Below are positions 23,823-35,683 of a stretch of DNA of 64,000 bases, in pieces. The notes beneath the pieces were generated by a model. That model was given only the letters and a program-made list of their open reading frames with translations, searched no databases and was not told the DNA's origin. This DNA comes from Cricetomys ansorgei. Its lineage: Eukaryota > Chordata > Mammalia > Rodentia > Nesomyidae. The stretch spans positions 1,302,001 through 1,366,000 of the forward strand of contig JAMJFZ010003656.1 of the NCBI GenBank assembly GCA_026225945.1, in the 5' to 3' direction. Within the stretch, counting starts at the first letter, position 1, and every line of letters starts with the position of its first letter. The position numbers and the translations under genes were made by a program.

Positions 23823-24406
23823 CCCCATTATCTGAAGTTTTAAGTTAAATATTATGTCCTAAAACTAATTATGATTATATACCTTCTCAAACTATACGTT
23901 CAAAGAGATTCTGCTTAACCCTGCCATCCTAGGAAAGTTAGAGCTACAGTTAGATTAAATTGCTTAAACTTCTCTCCACACATGCTTCTCCCTATGACAC
24001 TCTACCAAATTACTTAGTCATTGAGAAAGAGTTACACTTCAACTCAGTTCTGGAAAGAGGGTAGACTGAAATTAGGGAAATTGTTACCTTCCATTTTTAG
24101 ACAGAAGCCTCTGATCTGATGGTATCTCCTGCTTGTACTGGGGGAGTAAGTTGAACAAGACTCATTTCTACTCTCTGACTTGAAGCTGGTAACAGTGCTT
24201 TATCCTTTCAGAAATAGTGGGAGTTAGTAGCAAAAATAAACTAGCCCACTATTCCTGCAAAGTTTCTAAAATCCTTCCACTATATTGTTTTCTTTCTATC
24301 AGAAGACATCATTCTCTGTGTGCCAGTCAGATGTCAAACCTAGAGTTTCCTCCCAGACCTATAGATGTGAAACCTTGAAGAGGAAAAAAATCTTAAATTG
24401 GGTTCA
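23823..24406. other. Unassigned intergenic sequence
   Basis: No gene, SINE or L1 is recognised; only short frames are present. Confidence 0.5.
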
Positions 24407-24552
24407 ATTTTTTTTGAGACAGGGCCTTTCTATATAGTCCTGTTTGGCCTGGAACTAGCTATGTAAACCAGGCTGGCCTTGACTGCACTGAGATCTGCCT
24501 ACCTCTGACTTCCATGTGTTGGGATTAAAAGTGTACACCACCATACTGGGCT
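24407..24552 (-). mobile_element. B1 SINE, diverged
   Basis: Antisense B1 with 'ttttttttgagacagggcctttc' and 'tgggattaaaagtgtacaccacc'. Confidence 0.88.
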
Positions 24553-24764
24553 CAAAACAGGTGATCCACAGATAGCAAGAAGCCTGCCCCAGGTCACAGA
24601 ACCTAGGGTGTTGGTGATTTGGAAGCAAGATTCCCAACATCACCCTGGAGATATTATTCCTCAGGATACAACTCTCTGTACTACATGGTGGACACACAAC
24701 AGGTGATCAACAAATCTATTGGATTTGAGGCTCAAAAAGATTTTCTAACACAGTGAAGGAGAAA

Positions 24765-24965
24765 GGACATGAGTTTTGGAATCAGGCAGATCCTGCTTTC
24801 GAAGACCATTGGCTGACTTCAGTCTTCTTAACTGAAAACTAGGGCTAATTATCACATGGTTGGTGAAGATTAAATGAATTAATTAAATTAAATAAATTAA
24901 AATGAATTAAATCTAATTCAGTGTCTAATACCACCAAACACTTAACAAATAGCTATGAGAGGTAG
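24765..24965 (+). mobile_element. MIR SINE fragment
   Basis: 'ttttggaatcaggcagatcctg' and 'tggttggtgaagattaaatgaa' match the MIR plan (residual 5' and core-3' parts). Confidence 0.55.
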
Positions 24966-24984
24966 CAGAATAGGTTGTTAAGAG

Positions 24985-25140
24985 TACAGGTTCTAAGCAT
25001 GCCTTTAATCCCAGCACTTGGGAGGCTGTGGCAGGCAGATCTCTGTGAGTTCGAGGCTAGTTTGGTCTACAGAGTGAGTTCCAGGACAGTCAAATGTACA
25101 ACAGAAAAACCCTGTCTTGAAAAAAGAAACCTACAAAAAA
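24985..25140 (+). mobile_element. B1 SINE
   Basis: 'gcatgcctttaatcccagcac' to 'aaaccctgtcttgaaaaaag'. Confidence 0.92.
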
Positions 25141-25236
25141 AATACACGTTCTAAAACTAATCTGGTTCCAGAACTTACTACATTTGTGATGCTTAGAAGT
25201 TATTTTGTTGTTTCTTCACTAAGGAAGTTAGATATA

Positions 25237-25661
25237 TGTGCTGGTTAGTTTTTGTCAACGTGACAAAAAACTAGACAAAACCGGGAAGAGAAAATCTCAA
25301 ATGAGGAACTATGTCCATTGGAATGGTCGGTGGGCAAGCCTATGGAGCATTTTCTTGATTAATGGTTAACGTGGGAGGGCCCAGCTTACTGTGGGTAGTG
25401 CCACCTCAGTTCCTGCCTCCAGATTCCTGCAGCATGTGGTCCTACATTGTATAAGAAAGCAAGCAGGCTGAGCAAGCCATGAGGAGCAAGTGCTAAGCAG
25501 TGTACTTCTGTGGCCTCTGCTTCATTCTGCCTTGAGTTCCCACTTTGACTTCCTTCAGTGATGGACTATTACCTGGAACTGTAAGCCGAAATAATGCCTT
25601 TATTTCTCAAGTTGTTTTTGGTTATGTTCTTAATTACAGCAATAAAAACCAAACTAGGACA
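25237..25661 (+). mobile_element. MaLR-type 5' LTR
   Basis: TGTGCTGGTTAGTTTTTGTC start and '...aaactaggaca' end; the same family as 20168 and 53818. It is followed by a leucine-type PBS-like sequence (about 25666-25681, 'taggtcctaggagtggg'). Confidence 0.75.
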
Positions 25662-26119
25662 GAAATAGGTCCTAGGAGTGGGTTGGAGCTGGCCTGAACC
25701 TATGAGACATGCTAGGTATGCTGTGGATGACAAAGGCAGAAAAGTGAAGCTGTTCGAGCCCTTTGGAGCACAGAAGATGGTGAGTGACTCACAGATGTGG
25801 GACACTGGGTTACAGGATTTGATTTAGACTACTGGATGCTGCTTTTGCTTTGATTTGATTGTGACTACCCTAGTTCTTCCCTCTTGAAAAGTATTTAATC
25901 TGATTTTTAGTTTTACAGGAGCCCATACTTGAGAGACTTTTATAGAGAACTTGGACTTTTAAAGTGTTGAAACTTTAAAGAATATGGGATATTTAAAGTT
26001 ATAGTCAGTTTTATATTGTGATAGACATGAGATCGTGGGAATAAACAAAAGGAATGGTCATGGATTAATAATGATATATAATAATGATATATTTTGTGTT
26101 AACCTAGTAAGGGGTCAAT
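25662..26119 (+). mobile_element. MaLR internal region
   Basis: About 460 bp between two same-family LTRs with no open frame. It starts with a PBS-like block and ends in a short purine tract before the 3' LTR. This is a non-autonomous element. Confidence 0.7.
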
Positions 26120-26500
26120 TATGCTGGTAGAGTTTTCATCAACTTGACACAAGCCAGGGTCATCTGGGAAGAGGGAACTTCAAATGAGAAATCCCTGCAC
26201 CAAACTGGCCTGTAGGTAAGTTTGTTGGGCATTTTCTTGATTAATAACTGATATGGGCAGTGCCACCCCGTGAGCAGGTGACCCTGGGTTGTATTAAGAA
26301 AGCGGGATGAGCAAACCAAAGGGAGTAAGCCAGTAAACAGCAGTCCTCCATGGACTCTCCTTCATTTCTAACTCCAGGTTCCTGCCTTGGCTTCCCTTAA
26401 TGATGGACTGTGATCAGACATGAAGCCAAATAAACCCTTTCTCCTCCCAAGTTCCTTTTGATAATGGTTTCTATCACAACAGTAGAACACAAACTAAACA
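26120..26500 (+). mobile_element. MaLR-type 3' LTR
   Basis: 'tgctggtagagttttcatcaac' start, 'cattttcttgattaataactgat' middle, AATAAA at about 26428, end '...cacaaactaaaca'. It pairs with the LTR at 25237. Confidence 0.75.
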
Positions 26501-26589
26501 AGGATGGAATAAGTCAATATACATAAAACACTAAGAGTAGTACCTGTTACTGCTTATGATTATATTCCTTCCACTGCACTTAAGCACAA

Positions 26590-27290
26590 TAATCAATCAA
26601 GATTATAGTTATCACAAGCGCAGAGGAGATATCAAAAAAAAATTTCCAGGCACAGAATGAGGGCATAGCTGTGCCAGTGAAAGAACAGACTGGCAGTAAT
26701 GGTTACCGTGGACTCATCACTGGTCAACACACTGAGAATAAGACTATTGAAAGCTGAGACCTAAATGGGACATCCATATGTCTGAAGGTATATAAATGGA
26801 CATCTATAAGGCAAAGGAATAATATGGAAGAGGGGGAGGAAGGAATATGAGGAAAGGGTAGATTGTTATGGAATAGTTTCTAACAGATATGACATAGCTG
26901 TGGCACTTGAACTCTTAGCAGCTGATAACCAAGTAGAAGACCTGCACAGGACGGGGCCTGTCAGCATTCTGTCATGGGGAGGGGAGGGAAACACAAAGGC
27001 ATCATCCATCACTAAGGATATGAATGCATTTTATGGTTTCTGGGGAAGAGATATTTTCTTTCAGTGGTGAGGTACCAGTGGTAACGTACCCATGTTCCAG
27101 GAAATATCCTCTCTCCCATGCTTCTGTAAGCAGCCATAATTAAATGCACTGGCTAATAAAGAAAGAAAAGACATTATAATGGAAGGGGGACTGATGGAAG
27201 GAGAACAGCAGGAGTGGGAAGAGGTTAGTAAAGAGTTATGGGGAGTAAATATGATCAAAATATCTTATATACATGCATGAGAATGTGTAT
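26590..27290 (+). mobile_element. L1 (Lx-like) 3' UTR fragment
   Basis: It shares the layout of the L1 tail at 6060-6640: 'ctggtcaacacactgagaataag', 'taaatgggacatccatatg', then G/A-rich sequence and 'gatcaaaatatcttatatac'. Confidence 0.65.
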
Positions 27291-27544
27291 ATTTAGTATA
27301 TGCTAATAATAAGTAGCTCATGGAAACTATTAAAAGCTTTCTCATTGAACTTCTCAGGACCATTGAATTGTACCTTTTATTTTCTGCTTATTTTACTTTT
27401 AGTTATGTATTTCATGTATTTAAACTGTGCCCTGAGGACAGATTCCTGTAGAATTCATATCTCAGGTATAATGCTGGGCATTGGAGAAATGGCCACTGCT
27501 AAACTGCTAAACGAGAGACAAAAGGAAAGTAATTTCCTGAACTC

Positions 27545-27715
27545 TGTACCTTACCACTACCTTCACCACCACCACCACCTCCTCCACCACCACCTCCACC
27601 TCCTCCACCTCCTCCTCCACCTCCTCCACCACCTCCTCCTCCTCCTCCTCCTCCTCCTCTTCCTCCTCCTCCACCACCACCACCACCACCACCACCACCA
27701 ATAATAATAATGTCA
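27545..27715. repeat. CCN/GGN triplet microsatellite
   Basis: About 150 bp of CAC/CTC/CCA triplets on the plus strand, therefore GGT/GGA/GTG on the minus strand, ending in (ATA)n. Open frames here on both strands (poly-His/Leu plus; poly-Gly and poly-Glu/Val minus) are products of the repeat. It sits at or just past the expected 3' end of Phf8. Confidence 0.95.
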
Positions 27716-30107
27716 AGCAACAAAACTGCCAAGATAAATCACTTTTATCTCTACAGGAAAGGGAGATCTAAAAAATATATAAATTACATTAGTAACACAA
27801 CATAAGAAAAAACAAGGGGAACAAACAACAGAGAAATCTGGATGATGCTACTCTAACCTATTTATAAAAAGGCCCTGCATCAGAAATCACAATCCTACCC
27901 ACTTCTAAAAATATATTTAGACATGTACAGAAGCGGTGGGTTTGTTTTTAAATTGTTTGCTTTTTTGTAAAAATATATTAAAGGTGAATAGAAATCCTCT
28001 CTGCCCTCCTATCCTACCCAGCTGGGGATTGCAGATCAGAGGTAACTATCTCACCATGTTCTAAACCTTGGTTATTCCCAACTCCTCTCCACCTCATTTC
28101 ACTTAGAACCTGAAACATAAAAACAAAACAAAACAACGACAACAACAAAAACACACTAGCTTCTTTGGAAAAGCATAACTCTGAGGGTAAACTTGCTTTT
28201 CATTGGAAACAACATAAAACAACAGGAGACTCTGAGAACCCAACTAAACTAAACAAACCCTATCAGAGACTGGGTTTCAGCTCCACAGAACCTTCTAACA
28301 AAGAAACAGAGGGAAAGAGGCCTGGAATGGGGGATGGGGGTGCTAGCAATTAGCTGCCTTTGAAAGATCAAGAGGGAGTTTTAATGGGTAAAGGACTAAG
28401 GACCTGTTTTTGGTGACAACAGTCAGCCTTTAGTCAGGAAGTTGCCCACATAGGGTCAGAGGCTTCTCCTGCTTCCCCCTTACTTCCCCCTTACTGCCTT
28501 GAAATCTTCAAGATAAGCAAAGCTGAGTAGAAAGGAGGGAAGTAGGGACCTCATGTGCTAAAAGGGGGAGGTAGCCAGGCCTTTTTGCCTTTGGTGTGAC
28601 TAATGGAGGACTGCTTGGCCCCTGGGGTCCCCAAGGTAGAAAAAGCAAATATACTAAAGAAGCCCCTCCATTCCAAGAAGGATGGAAGAGGGGATCTACA
28701 GAAAAAAGAAAAATAAGTCACAAACATAAACATACAAAGGCCTCACAAATTCCCTGTGGTCTGCATCATAGCTGTTAAATTCCCCAGAAACACTATGCAA
28801 CCTGGGGTGAGGACGAGTGGAAGGTAGAGGACACTCCCACTTGGGCAGTGCCAAAATAGGTTGTTTGGAGGGGGCATTCTCCATCAAGTCCAGATTGCCA
28901 GTGAGGCAACACAAGAGGGAGGGAGGGGCACTGTCTGGAAAATGGTGACAATCACAGAGGATCAGAAGATCTGCTACTTCACAGATGGGCATCATTTCTA
29001 AATTAGGACATGAATAGCCTATCTGCACTATGAATGTTGGCCTATGGTTTAGAAGTGTAAAAGCCCAGGGGTGAAGATTTGAGTCCTGAAATCTTCAGAC
29101 TAAAATCTCAAATGGGGAAATAAGCATGGAGGTTCCTGATAAATGACCCTGCAGGGCTAAGCTGTCTCACCACACCCTCTCTAGAAGGTCCAGGCTGTGC
29201 TTTGTGGTATAGGTGGAAGGAGCAGGCTACACAGCCAGAGTTATCAATGTGGCAGGTACTCCAGATTTCTAGGAGGTGGGTTTGTACCTGCTGGAACCCA
29301 GTTAAAGCTATGGGGAATAATGTTCTGTAGGGCTTCAAAATACAGGCAAACTCCTGACGATCACCAAAAGGGCTTCATGTGCAGTCAGACAAAAGTAGTT
29401 CCTCTAGTGGGCTAGGCAACAATCATGGCCAAAGGCTTAGGTATTTATCTTCTTCCTCACCTTGAAAAGTAACAGAAATCTCCTTTCCTCGCCAAAGACA
29501 GATAAAGTCAGGTTCTAGGCCAACCCTGGAGATGGCCCATAGTAGGACAATAAAGGCCCTCTTCTTTTTTCCTCATGAAAGAGGCAAAAGGAGATAAAGA
29601 CTGCAACCTTTCAGGAAAAGACTGAAGGTAGGGCATATCCACTGGATTGGGAGGAAGGGGTAGGAAAAATAGGTGGAGTTGGGCAGGGTTAAAGACAGGG
29701 TGGAAGTTGCAGAAAATGTTGAGCACTGGGTCACTCACTTCCTGGCTGGGGAAACTGAAGGGCCCAGATTCCCGTTATGCTGCTCCTCATCATTCCTTCC
29801 ACATGGGGGAAAGGTGGAAAAGAGTAAAGACAAGGCTGAAGGGAAATATGTGGGAGAAGCAGGAAAGGGGTTTTGTCAGTTGGAAACCTCCCATTTACCT
29901 GCTTATTCATGAGTATGGAAAAGGAAGGCAGGATATTCATAGCGGACATGGGAAAGGGAGTTGAGGATAGTCCATGCTTATGGTCAGTCCCAAGAAAGCA
30001 GGACGATGCACCTTGTCTGGGGCTCATAGGATCCAGGAATGCCCCGAGTTGACAACGAAGAAGGCAATGGGGGTGATGGGATGAAGGAGAACACGATGGG
30101 GCTTGGC
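27716..30107 (-). other. Phf8: Probable Phf8 3' UTR and flank
   Basis: Non-coding sequence directly after the Phf8 stop codon in gene orientation, with almost no SINE or L1 content from about 28150 to 30107, as expected for a conserved long 3' UTR. I could not fix the cleavage site: no minus-strand AATAAA stands out, while ATTAAA occurs near 28380. Open frames on both strands (for example 29731-30111 minus) have no domain and are taken as chance. Confidence 0.55.
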
Positions 30108-30196
30108 TCACAGAAGTAACTTGCCATTTCTGTGGATTTTCAGGATGCGGCCCAGTCTTTGCTTTGCTGTGGCCAGGCCCTTTTTAGGACGCTTTC
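30108..30196 (-). CDS. Phf8: Phf8 last coding exon (g)
   Basis: Encodes the extreme C-terminus, ending IHRNGKLLL and stop TGA at 30108-30110. The acceptor is GTTACAG at 30197-30203. The exon starts in phase 1: two bases complete the glycine codon begun in exon f. It is strongly basic (KRPKKG...[13 protein letters not shown]), probably nucleic-acid or nuclear-import related by composition only. The sequence matches the PHF8 C-terminus as I know it. PHF8 is a nuclear Fe(II)/2-oxoglutarate-dependent demethylase of H3K9me2/1 and H4K20me1 that binds H3K4me3; those domains are outside the window. Confidence 0.93.
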
Positions 30197-30866
30197 CTGT
30201 AACGGAAGGGCAAAATAAGCAGAGGCTTTCTGAACATATTTAGCACAACCTGCTCTTGTGCCACTCCCTCCTTTTTCTCTCTCAACAAAGGTTCTGTACC
30301 CTTGTGCCATGTTAAGCAAGGAACCTTCCCCTCCTTAACCACTTCTATTCAATGCCACATGCTTGGCTTTCCCTTCTCTGATTGCTGTAGCAGCCATAGA
30401 CACTGTAGTTCTTGTTTTCTGGCTCTTTTTCCCCACTGACTTCTTTGGGTTCAATCATTTTCCTTAGAACATTCTGTAAGGTCAATGTGCTTCCATGTCA
30501 TTCATGTTATCCTGATCACCAAGGTTAGTGACTATAGTTCAGTGTCCTTGAGAGTGCTGCCATCCTCAGAGATAAATTTCTTAATTTCTTCTAGAATCTA
30601 TAGATGTACAGACTACCTACTTCCAGCCTATCTTCCACTATATGACCAGAAAAATCTTCAAAATCTAAATCTAGTATTACATCTAGTATTACATCTATTT
30701 AATAAAGTCAGTTAATTATCTTTCCATGGCCTACTGAGCTCAAATCGAAGCACCTGAAGTTTGACTTTCAGTGTTCCTTCCAAGAATTCTCAACTACTAG
30801 AGCACTTAAGATTTAGATCAGGGAGCTTTAAAATCTCTCATTTGAATCCCCATTTGGGTCATGTAC

Positions 30867-31203
30867 CTTGTCCTGCCTGACTGCTCTGGGAGCCAACTGA
30901 AGGGCGCCGCTGGGTCAGGAACACTCCAGGGGCCATGGGTGTGGTGCTGCGATTTGCCTGAGCCATGCCAAAGGCATTGGGACGAGCAGTGTACTCATGG
31001 TCAGCAAGACTTCCAGATAGAGCCTCTTGTTTAGGCTCAGGAGGTGGCTGGGGTGAGGAGGAAGTGAGAGGCTGGGGTGTAGTAGCCAGTGTTGGTGCAG
31101 ACATTGTCATGATGAGATTGGAATCTTGAGGGCGAGGCTGCTCAACCTCCTTCAGCAAAGGCTTCTTCTTGATATATTTCTTCTTTTGGGCCTTTTGAAG
31201 CTC
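30867..31203 (-). CDS. Phf8: Phf8 penultimate coding exon (f)
   Basis: 337 bp, entered in phase 0 (acceptor ATTTCAG) and left in phase 1 (donor G|GTACAT, a weak +4 to +6 context). It encodes [20 protein letters not shown], then a Pro/Ser/Thr-rich stretch, then the [20 protein letters not shown] block and a [15 protein letters not shown] end. The Lys-rich start could serve as a localisation signal. No folded domain is visible. The Pro/Ser/Thr middle part is the segment most likely to vary between species. Intron f-g is 670 bp. Confidence 0.95.
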
Positions 31204-31499
31204 CTGAAATACAAGCCAGGTCATAGGGGAGATCAAAGAGTAAAGAAAGGAAAAAGAAGATTTCCCAGAAAGTAAGGAGACAATAGTCTATGTTTCTGTA
31301 TTCTGCCACTTTTCCCCCATCCCTTCTAAGTCTGCCTTGTATGGACACAGAACACAGGCCTTTTAATACCTATGGCAATTTCCTTGGCATCATCCATCCT
31401 TAACTCATCACTACAGTACAGTAGTACAATGGCAAGAGAACTGTAAATGATTTTGAAGACTTGGGTTTGGATGAACTATGGGCATTTGTAATAACTAAA

Positions 31500-31690
31500 T
31501 TTATACTGGCAGTTCAGGTACTTTATTTATTACATCTTATCTGATCCTTATAACAGTCCTAATGGGGGAAAAATCCCTTTATTTAAAAAAAAAAAAAACA
31601 AAACACAAGTGCAAGGATATTGAGTAACTTAAGCCCAAATCCTCATGGAAAAGTGGTCAGATCTGGTATCTAATCTGGTATCTAATTACA
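31500..31690 (+). mobile_element. MIR SINE, weak
   Basis: 'acatcttatctgatccttataacagtcc' followed by an A run and 'aggatattgagtaacttaagccc' matches the MIR 3' plan. Confidence 0.5.
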
Positions 31691-31714
31691 AAATTTCTCA
31701 AAATGAACTGAGAA

Positions 31715-31935
31715 TAGAGAGTTAGCTTTAGAATAAGGTAAACTGAGTTCAAACCCAGGCTTCTGTTTCCTAAATTGTATGACTTTGATTAAAGTTACTA
31801 ACCTTTCTGAATCTCAGCTGCCTTGTCTACAAAATGGTAAGTAATACCTGCTTTTCAGAGTTGTAAGAAAGTTTAAATAATAAGATATATAACACATGAA
31901 AGGAGCTCGACAAGTAGTTAATTATTATTCTCTAT
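31715..31935 (+). mobile_element. MIR SINE
   Basis: 'gttcaaacccaggcttctg', 'tgactttgattaaagttactaacc', 'atctcagctgccttgtctacaaaatgg' and 'cttttcagagttgtaagaaag' follow the MIR consensus order. Confidence 0.8.
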
Positions 31936-32339
31936 TCTTATAATAACTTTTCTTCCTTTTGCTGATCTTTTTCTTCAGAGGATTTGACAATCTTTTAAGT
32001 CACTGAATCTAAATATCTCAATTTGGATGGAATAGACTAGTATGAAGTTGATGCACTTCTTCCAGTATCTTGTATTTCATCCAGTTATTGCTTCAAGGAT
32101 GTACTGTCCATTGTATAGTAGGTACCTGCATAATGGACATGTGGAGCCCTGAGAACCTAGAAGATGGTTCTGAGAGCATATGAATGAATTTACTTTCTGA
32201 AATGCGACTCAGCCGCACACACCAATGCCATGACTATTTCTTAGCCTTCTGTTGGCAACAAAAGCCCAGACCTGCCTTCAGAAGATCTGTTAGGCTACGG
32301 CCACCAGAGAAATTTCTGGGGGATGAGAGTAATAGGATT

Positions 32340-32520
32340 AGCAATGTATGTCAGACACTGTTCCTTAATTACTCGTTTAATATTTTTAAGAATGAGAAGA
32401 ATTAAACTCCCATTCTAAGGATAAAGAAACTAGAGCAGAAAGGCTAAGTTATTTTTGTAAGGTTACAGATCCAGTTAAGTTTTCAAGCTGAGATTCAGAC
32501 TCTGGTTTCAGAATCTTCTC
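32340..32520 (+). mobile_element. MIR SINE, 3' part
   Basis: 'aaggataaagaaactagagcag', 'aaggctaagttatttttgtaaggttacag' and 'gctgagattcagactctgg' match the 3' half of MIR. Confidence 0.75.
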
Positions 32521-32864
32521 TGGCCAGCCACACCCTTACCACGAATCTCTTTTCTCACTCTTATTAAGAATAAATTCTGTTCCCCTTTTCTCTGATCCGA
32601 CTCCATAAATTATGTCTTCATATCTAGATTACTTAGCTTACATTTTCCTACCATTTCTGCTAATCTCTTTTCTATGTAAGTGGTGAGTGGACTATCTTAG
32701 GATAGAAGCACTTTCATTTTGCCAAGTTTGTTGTTGAAAAAGCTGCTGCTCCCAACCAAGTTCAAACTTTTTTGGCCCAACATTCATGGTATTCCACCAT
32801 GTGGCTACTTACACCTAGCCTAAACTTATAATGATAAAGATTGAAGGCAAAAATGCTGTTAAGT

Positions 32865-33020
32865 CTTATTTTATGTCAAGTGTCATTCTAAGTGACAGAC
32901 AGACACACACACACCTCATTTAATCCTAAAGAAAGTTCATAAAACAGTTGAGATGAAGAGAAATTATATCACTTGTCCAAGTAGTAAAGCTAGGATATAA
33001 AAGCCAGTTACAGCTGTTCT
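32865..33020 (+). mobile_element. MIR SINE, 3' part
   Basis: 'gtcattctaagtgacag', 'ctcatttaatcctaaagaaag' and 'tatcacttgtccaagtagtaaagctagg' match MIR. Confidence 0.7.
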
Positions 33021-33039
33021 AAAATCTGTGATTTTTTAC

Positions 33040-33205
33040 ATTTACTTGTTTTGTGTGTGTGCATGTGCCATGACACAAGTGTTGAGGTCAGAGGACAATT
33101 TGCAGGCGTTGGTTCTCTTTTTCTACCCTGTAGATCCTGGAATCAAACTTAAGTCACCATGCTTGGTAGCAAGTGCCTTTACTAGCAGATACATCTTTCA
33201 GGCTT
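33040..33205 (-). mobile_element. B3 SINE
   Basis: Antisense B3: 'gtgttgaggtcagaggacaatttgc', 'agatacatctttcaggctt'. Confidence 0.8.
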
Positions 33206-34074
33206 CAGAACCCACTTGTTAACTATTAATTATACTCGTCTCCTAACATGAAGTCTCCAATCTAGAAAAATCTTATTCATTCACTCACTCCAACACTGAT
33301 TATTGAAATGAGGATATCAAGTTAAATTAAATACATCCCTGCTCTCTAATAAAAGACATCAAATATCCTTATGATCATAAGTACTATGAGATACTGCTAT
33401 ATAAAAGTACAGATGAAAATTAAACAAAGTGGCAGTAAGTGATGTGAATGGGTAAAAGGAATGGCTTTATATAAAGCCATAAAGGCATAAGACAATCTGG
33501 TATGTGGGGTAAATCAAGAACCCTGTAATATAGTACAGTTGGCATAAAGGATGTACACATGGGGGCAGTCAGGAAATTACAGAGAAGTCATGGACTTCTA
33601 TGGACCAAACAAAGAGTGCTTTATGTGCTATATAGCAAGGAGTAATATTTTCCTGGAATGCTTTCCTGATCCCCCCAAAAAGCCTCTAATACCATCCCCC
33701 AACTTTAAAGCCTCTTCTTCTTTGAAGTAATTCCATCAACCTAAATAGTAGTTACTCCTCACAAAGCACTAAGAGTAGTTTTTACACTTTCATCTGTTTG
33801 TTTAAAGTAGAAGAAAACCTTTACTTACAAGTTTCATCTTATGTGGTACTGGTAAATGACAGGGGGAAATTTTAGTCAAAGAAGAGCCACTTGGCCTGTT
33901 TGATTTCTGATGGCTCCCAAAAATAGTCTCTAAGACATTTCTCAGAAATGTTATAGCTCTATAGAATATCATATGAAAAAATTCTTAAATTTCACTTATA
34001 TAGGATATAATTTATAAAATATATGAACATTTAACTATTTATTTAACTATTTCACTTTATTTAAAAATCAAGTA

Positions 34075-34290
34075 GCATGATATCTGAAGTTAGAAGATAT
34101 GAATTTGAATCTTGTCTCCTCCATTTACTGGCTGTTTTATCCTGGACTAGTCTCTTAAAGTGAGCCTCATATTCTTCACCTGTAAAATGACGAAAATATC
34201 TATTGAATATGACTATTGGGCATATTATATTAGACATTGAACATAGGTGTATCTAACATAAGGCAGAGGCTCAATAGTGCTCTAAGTTAT
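34075..34290 (+). mobile_element. MIR SINE
   Basis: 'gaatttgaatcttgtctcctccatttactggctg' and 'cttcacctgtaaaatgacgaaaat' follow MIR order. Confidence 0.75.
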
Positions 34291-34425
34291 AGGATATAGC
34301 ACAAGGAGCTATGTAGATATTGTTAAAGAACCAAAAACTCACCTCGTAGGATTTCTGAGCATACTACATGTTAAAAGTACTTTGTAAACAAATGTAAAAT
34401 TCATTCGGTGAAGTGACCTTTTTTG

Positions 34426-34575
34426 TTTGTTTTCTCGAGACAGGGTTTCTCTGTTGTAACCCTTGGCTGTCCTGGAACTCACTCTGTAGACCAGGCTGGC
34501 CTTGAACTCAGAGATCTGCCTGCCTCTGCCTCTCAAGTGCTGGGATTAAAGGTGTGTACCACCATCGCCCAGCCT
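34426..34575 (-). mobile_element. B1 SINE
   Basis: Complete antisense B1, 'gagacagggtttctctgttg' to 'gtgtgtaccaccatcgcccagcc'. Confidence 0.95.
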
Positions 34576-34799
34576 GAAGAAGTGACCTTTTAGGATGAAA
34601 AATGGTGAATGTTGTTCTCTTGAGAAGCAGGGGGTAAAGATTAAGGTGATATTATTTGGTAAAGGGCATAAGAAAAACCTCTTTATAAAAGGCCAAATTC
34701 CAATTTTGGTTGGTGACTCAAAACTTAAGTGTACTCAACTGAGTCACTTTTTTAGGACTAAATCTGAAGGCAAAGGATAGATCTAGTTTATCTGAGGAT

Positions 34800-35065
34800 T
34801 TTTTTCCCCAAATGTAATATTTACTTGTTATTTGAGAATTTTATACATGCATACAATGTATTTTGGTCATATTCATCTCTACCTACCCTACTTCCAAAGC
34901 CTCTCAGATTCACCCCAATCATGTTTCCCTCCCACTTCACATCCTCTTTGCTTTTTAAAATAGCCCAGAGTCAAATTAAAGCTGTCCATTATACATGGGT
35001 ATGGGGTCTTCCACTGGGGCATGGGTGAGCTACCAAGGACCACACCTGTAAAGAAAACTGACTCC
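34800..35065 (-). mobile_element. L1 (Lx-like) 3' end, minus
   Basis: 'tttgagaattttatacatgcatacaatgta' and 'tattcatctctacctaccctacttcc' are typical antisense L1 tail sequence. Confidence 0.6.
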
Positions 35066-35344
35066 CCCTCCCCCTTCTATCTGAGGGGATTATATATACT
35101 TAGAAGGGTAAGTGGTATCAACAAAGACACTTCTCTGACCCTTTTTTTCCCATGTCAATATGTAACCTATGAAAGTAGCTTGTCATAGAGCTGGGATGTG
35201 AAGGACACAGGAGGGGCTGGGATGCTGCCAAAAATAAAGATCAAAGGCTATCTATAATAGCAGAATCTTACCCAGGCTAAAGGTCTGAATTTTGAGGCTT
35301 TAAATCATCAGTAGCAGGACCACTGGCTGGGTGTCATCACTTAC

Positions 35345-35454
35345 CTGCTGGGCAAGCTTTGCAGCTGCTGCAGCCAAACCTGTCTCAATGGAGGCAACTC
35401 GGGTCCCCTCACGAACAGGACGGTCCTGCTTGGGTAGAGTTGGAGTCACACGGG
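35345..35454 (-). CDS. Phf8: Phf8 coding exon e
   Basis: 110 bp, entered in phase 1 (acceptor TTTGCAG) and ending in phase 0 at AAGLAQQ-like KLAQQ before a strong GTAAGT donor. It encodes [20 protein letters not shown], then the alanine run of [16 protein letters not shown]. It joins exon d through an alanine codon split G|CC. The helical alanine stretch continues into the ELQKAQKKK start of exon f, so a single helix may span the junction (inference). Confidence 0.95.
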
Positions 35455-35683
35455 CTGCAAAGGAAACAGGATGCTTATCTATTTGCCAATTATATTCTCC
35501 AACTTCCAACTACCCCAAAGGTGGCTGTGTTGGTCTTCCTGCTTCTATCTTTTCACAAAACCCTATTTAATGACCAAGGCATACATGTATATTTCCTTGA
35601 TCTGGCATTAAAGTTGTTCATGTGCTTTTATGTCCTTGTTGTTCCTGGGTTACTTACCTTCCCAACCTTGCTTCTGCACCTAT

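Larger units (their letters stand above)
31204..35344 (-). other. Phf8: Phf8 intron e-f with ancient repeats
   Basis: 4.1 kb. Apart from MIRs, a B3, a B1 and an L1 tail (listed separately) this is mostly unique sequence; no further exon was recognised. Confidence 0.7.

Noticed and set aside
27300..27732. Open frames with poly-His/Leu and poly-Gly runs
   Set aside because: Products of the CCN/GGN triplet repeat; no conserved flanking protein.
29647..30111. Overlapping open frames of 105-126 residues on both strands
   Set aside because: They fall in the likely Phf8 3' UTR, have no family resemblance and conflict with each other.
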